Assembly: GCA_030690405.1 (NCBI GenBank)
Contig: JAUYGU010000138.1
Span: 1 to 6,029, forward strand
Reading direction: 5' to 3'
Length of the DNA: 6,029 bases
Source: Dehalococcoidia bacterium
GTDB lineage: Bacteria > Chloroflexota > Dehalococcoidia > SM23-28-2 > RBG-16-64-32
The notes beneath the pieces were generated by a model, which was given only the letters and a program-made list of their open reading frames with translations, ran no database searches and had not been told where the DNA came from. Position numbers and translations under genes: made by a program. Shown one piece after another: positions 4,847 through 6,029 of this stretch (the first letter of the stretch is position 1; the number at the start of each line of letters is the position of its first letter).

Positions 4847-6029
4847 TCATGCGTCGCCGTCGGCGTGGCGGTAAGCCTCGTCCAGCAGCTCGACGACGTG
4901 GACGACGCGGCCGCGCATGCGGTGGCGTCGCAGCCCGGCCTCCAGATGCGCCATGCAGCCCGGGTTGGCGGCGGCGATCAGCTCCGCGCCGGTAGCGGCG
5001 ATGCTCCGCATCTTCGCGTCCAGCAGCGCCAGGGACATATCGCTATGCGCCAGCGAGTAGACGCCGGCGCTGCCGCAGCAGCGGTCCGCCTGCTCCATCT
5101 CCACCAGGCGCAGACCGGGGACCGCGGCCAGTATCGCTCTCGGCGCGTCCTTGATGCGCTGGGCGTGGGCCAGGTGGCAGGCGTCCTGGTAGGTGACGGT
5201 GGCCTCCACGCTGCCGCTGGGCGCCTCCAACGGCAGCCCGGCGAGGATCTCGCTGACGTCCCGTACGAGGCCGGCAAGCCGTTCGGCCTTCTCCGTGTAG
5301 TCGCCGTCGTCCGCCAGTAGCTCACCGTACTCCTTCATCGTCGAGCCGCAGCCGGCGGAGTTGACGACGACCGCATCCAGCCCGGCGTCCAGGAACGCGT
5401 CGACGTTGCGGCGGGCCAGTGCCTGCGCGCTCGCGCGGTCACCGGCGTGGGCGTGCAGGGCGCCGCAGCAGCCCTGCCCCGGCGGCGCCACGACCTCGAA
5501 GCCGTTGCGGGCGAGCACGCGCACCGTGGCCTCGTGGACGCGGCCGAAGGCGTGGGGCATTATGCAGCCCGCCAGCAGGGCGACGCGGCCCCGCGGCGTC
5601 CCCCGCGGCTGCGCCAGGACGCCGCGACCCCTGAAGGGGCGGCCGGACACCGTGGGCGCCAGGAGGAGCCGCTCGCCCAGGAACGGCAGTCGCTCCGCCA
5701 GCGCGCGCAGTCCGGAGGCGCGGTACAGCCGCAGGAGCGCCGCCAGCGCGGTCATGCGGCCCGGCCTGGCGATAACCTGCCGCAGGAAGAGGGCGCGCAG
5801 CCGCCAGGCAAGCGGGGCGCGGCCGCCGGCCAGGACGCCGGCGCGGGCGGACTCCATGATGCGCCCGTAGGCGACGCCGGAGGGGCATACGGCCTCGCAG
5901 TTGCGGCACTGGAGGCAGAGGTCCAGGTGGGCGAGGGTGCCCGGCGTCGCCTCGATCCGCTCCTCGGCGATCGCCTTTATGAGGTAGAGCCGTCCGCGCG
6001 GCGACTCCGTCTCCAGGCCGGTCTCGGTG
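4847..6029 (-). CDS. glcF: glycolate oxidase iron-sulfur subunit-like protein (GlcF family), 5' end outside the window
   Basis: 393 residues are visible and the start lies beyond the right edge. The first visible part, E8-SPRGRLYLIK, is the family's conserved segment after the first cluster. Next comes a [4Fe-4S] motif, C38-LQ-C41-RN-C44-EAV-C48-PSGVAYGR. Two cysteine-rich CCG domains follow: C155 with GQG-C187-C188-G and NSAG-C227, then DACHLAHAQ (C284), ADR-C317-C318-GSAGVY and NPG-C358. GlcF passes electrons from the FAD subunits GlcD/GlcE when glycolate or a related 2-hydroxy acid is oxidised, probably at the inner face of the membrane. The first ferredoxin motif and any glcD/glcE neighbours must lie upstream, outside the window. 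No clear terminator follows the stop. Lactate-utilisation LutA-type and heterodisulfide reductase-related proteins share the CCG domains, but the CPSGVAYG and CCGSAGVY context favours GlcF. Confidence 0.9.
   Translation of the reverse strand, partial: TETGLETESPRGRLYLIKAIAEERIEATPGTLAHLDLCLQCRNCEAVCPSGVAYGRIMESARAGVLAGGRAPLAWRLRALFLRQVIARPGRMTALAALLRLYRASGLRALAERLPFLGERLLLAPTVSGRPFRGRGVLAQPRGTPRGRVALLAGCIMPHAFGRVHEATVRVLARNGFEVVAPPGQGCCGALHAHAGDRASAQALARRNVDAFLDAGLDAVVVNSAGCGSTMKEYGELLADDGDYTEKAERLAGLVRDVSEILAGLPLEAPSGSVEATVTYQDACHLAHAQRIKDAPRAILAAVPGLRLVEMEQADRCCGSAGVYSLAHSDMSLALLDAKMRSIAATGAELIAAANPGCMAHLEAGLRRHRMRGRVVHVVELLDEAYRHADGDA

Overview
The window is GC-rich bacterial chromosomal DNA with short intergenic gaps, GGAGG-type ribosome binding sites and sigma-70-like TTGACA promoters. 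The long Pro-Thr (PT) linker in a small LPGTG surface protein, the ECF sigma / large DUF4367-type anti-sigma pair, a UPF0173 hydrolase and a GlcF-type iron-sulfur protein are a mix I associate with Chloroflexota (Dehalococcoidia-like) environmental genomes. That assignment is inference and is not fixed by any one gene. I see no phage, transposon, CRISPR, rRNA or tRNA signal.

Layout. Plus strand, 33-1169: a DUF192 protein, then a separate unit made of an XRE-family helix-turn-helix regulator and a 59-residue ORF too short for most gene callers. The short ORF repeats the XRE protein's C-terminal helical module. The XRE promoter is overlaid by a perfect 7-bp inverted repeat, a strong candidate for an autoregulatory operator. 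A long perfect hairpin (1187-1224) ends this unit and also the convergent minus-strand unit that follows.

Minus strand, 3235 down to 1243: an ECF sigma factor followed 4 nt later by a one-pass membrane anti-sigma-like protein. The anti-sigma protein carries two full copies and one half copy of a helical module in its cytoplasmic half and a DUF4367-like domain outside. An AT-rich leader of about 350 bp (3236-3585) lies upstream, with a sigma-70-like promoter, a possible ECF-type promoter and three tandem dyads.

Minus strand, 6029 down to 3586: three apparently independent genes. The first is a GlcF-like glycolate oxidase iron-sulfur subunit that runs off the right edge. The second is a 130-residue exported protein made almost only of signal peptide, PT repeat and LPGTG sorting signal. 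The third is a UPF0173 metallo-beta-lactamase-fold hydrolase. The last two each have their own promoter and a strong ribosome binding site.

Most genes belong to known families. The less ordinary points are the XRE/mini-module pair separated in frame by one TAG, the repeat architecture of the anti-sigma protein, and the leader of the sigma operon.
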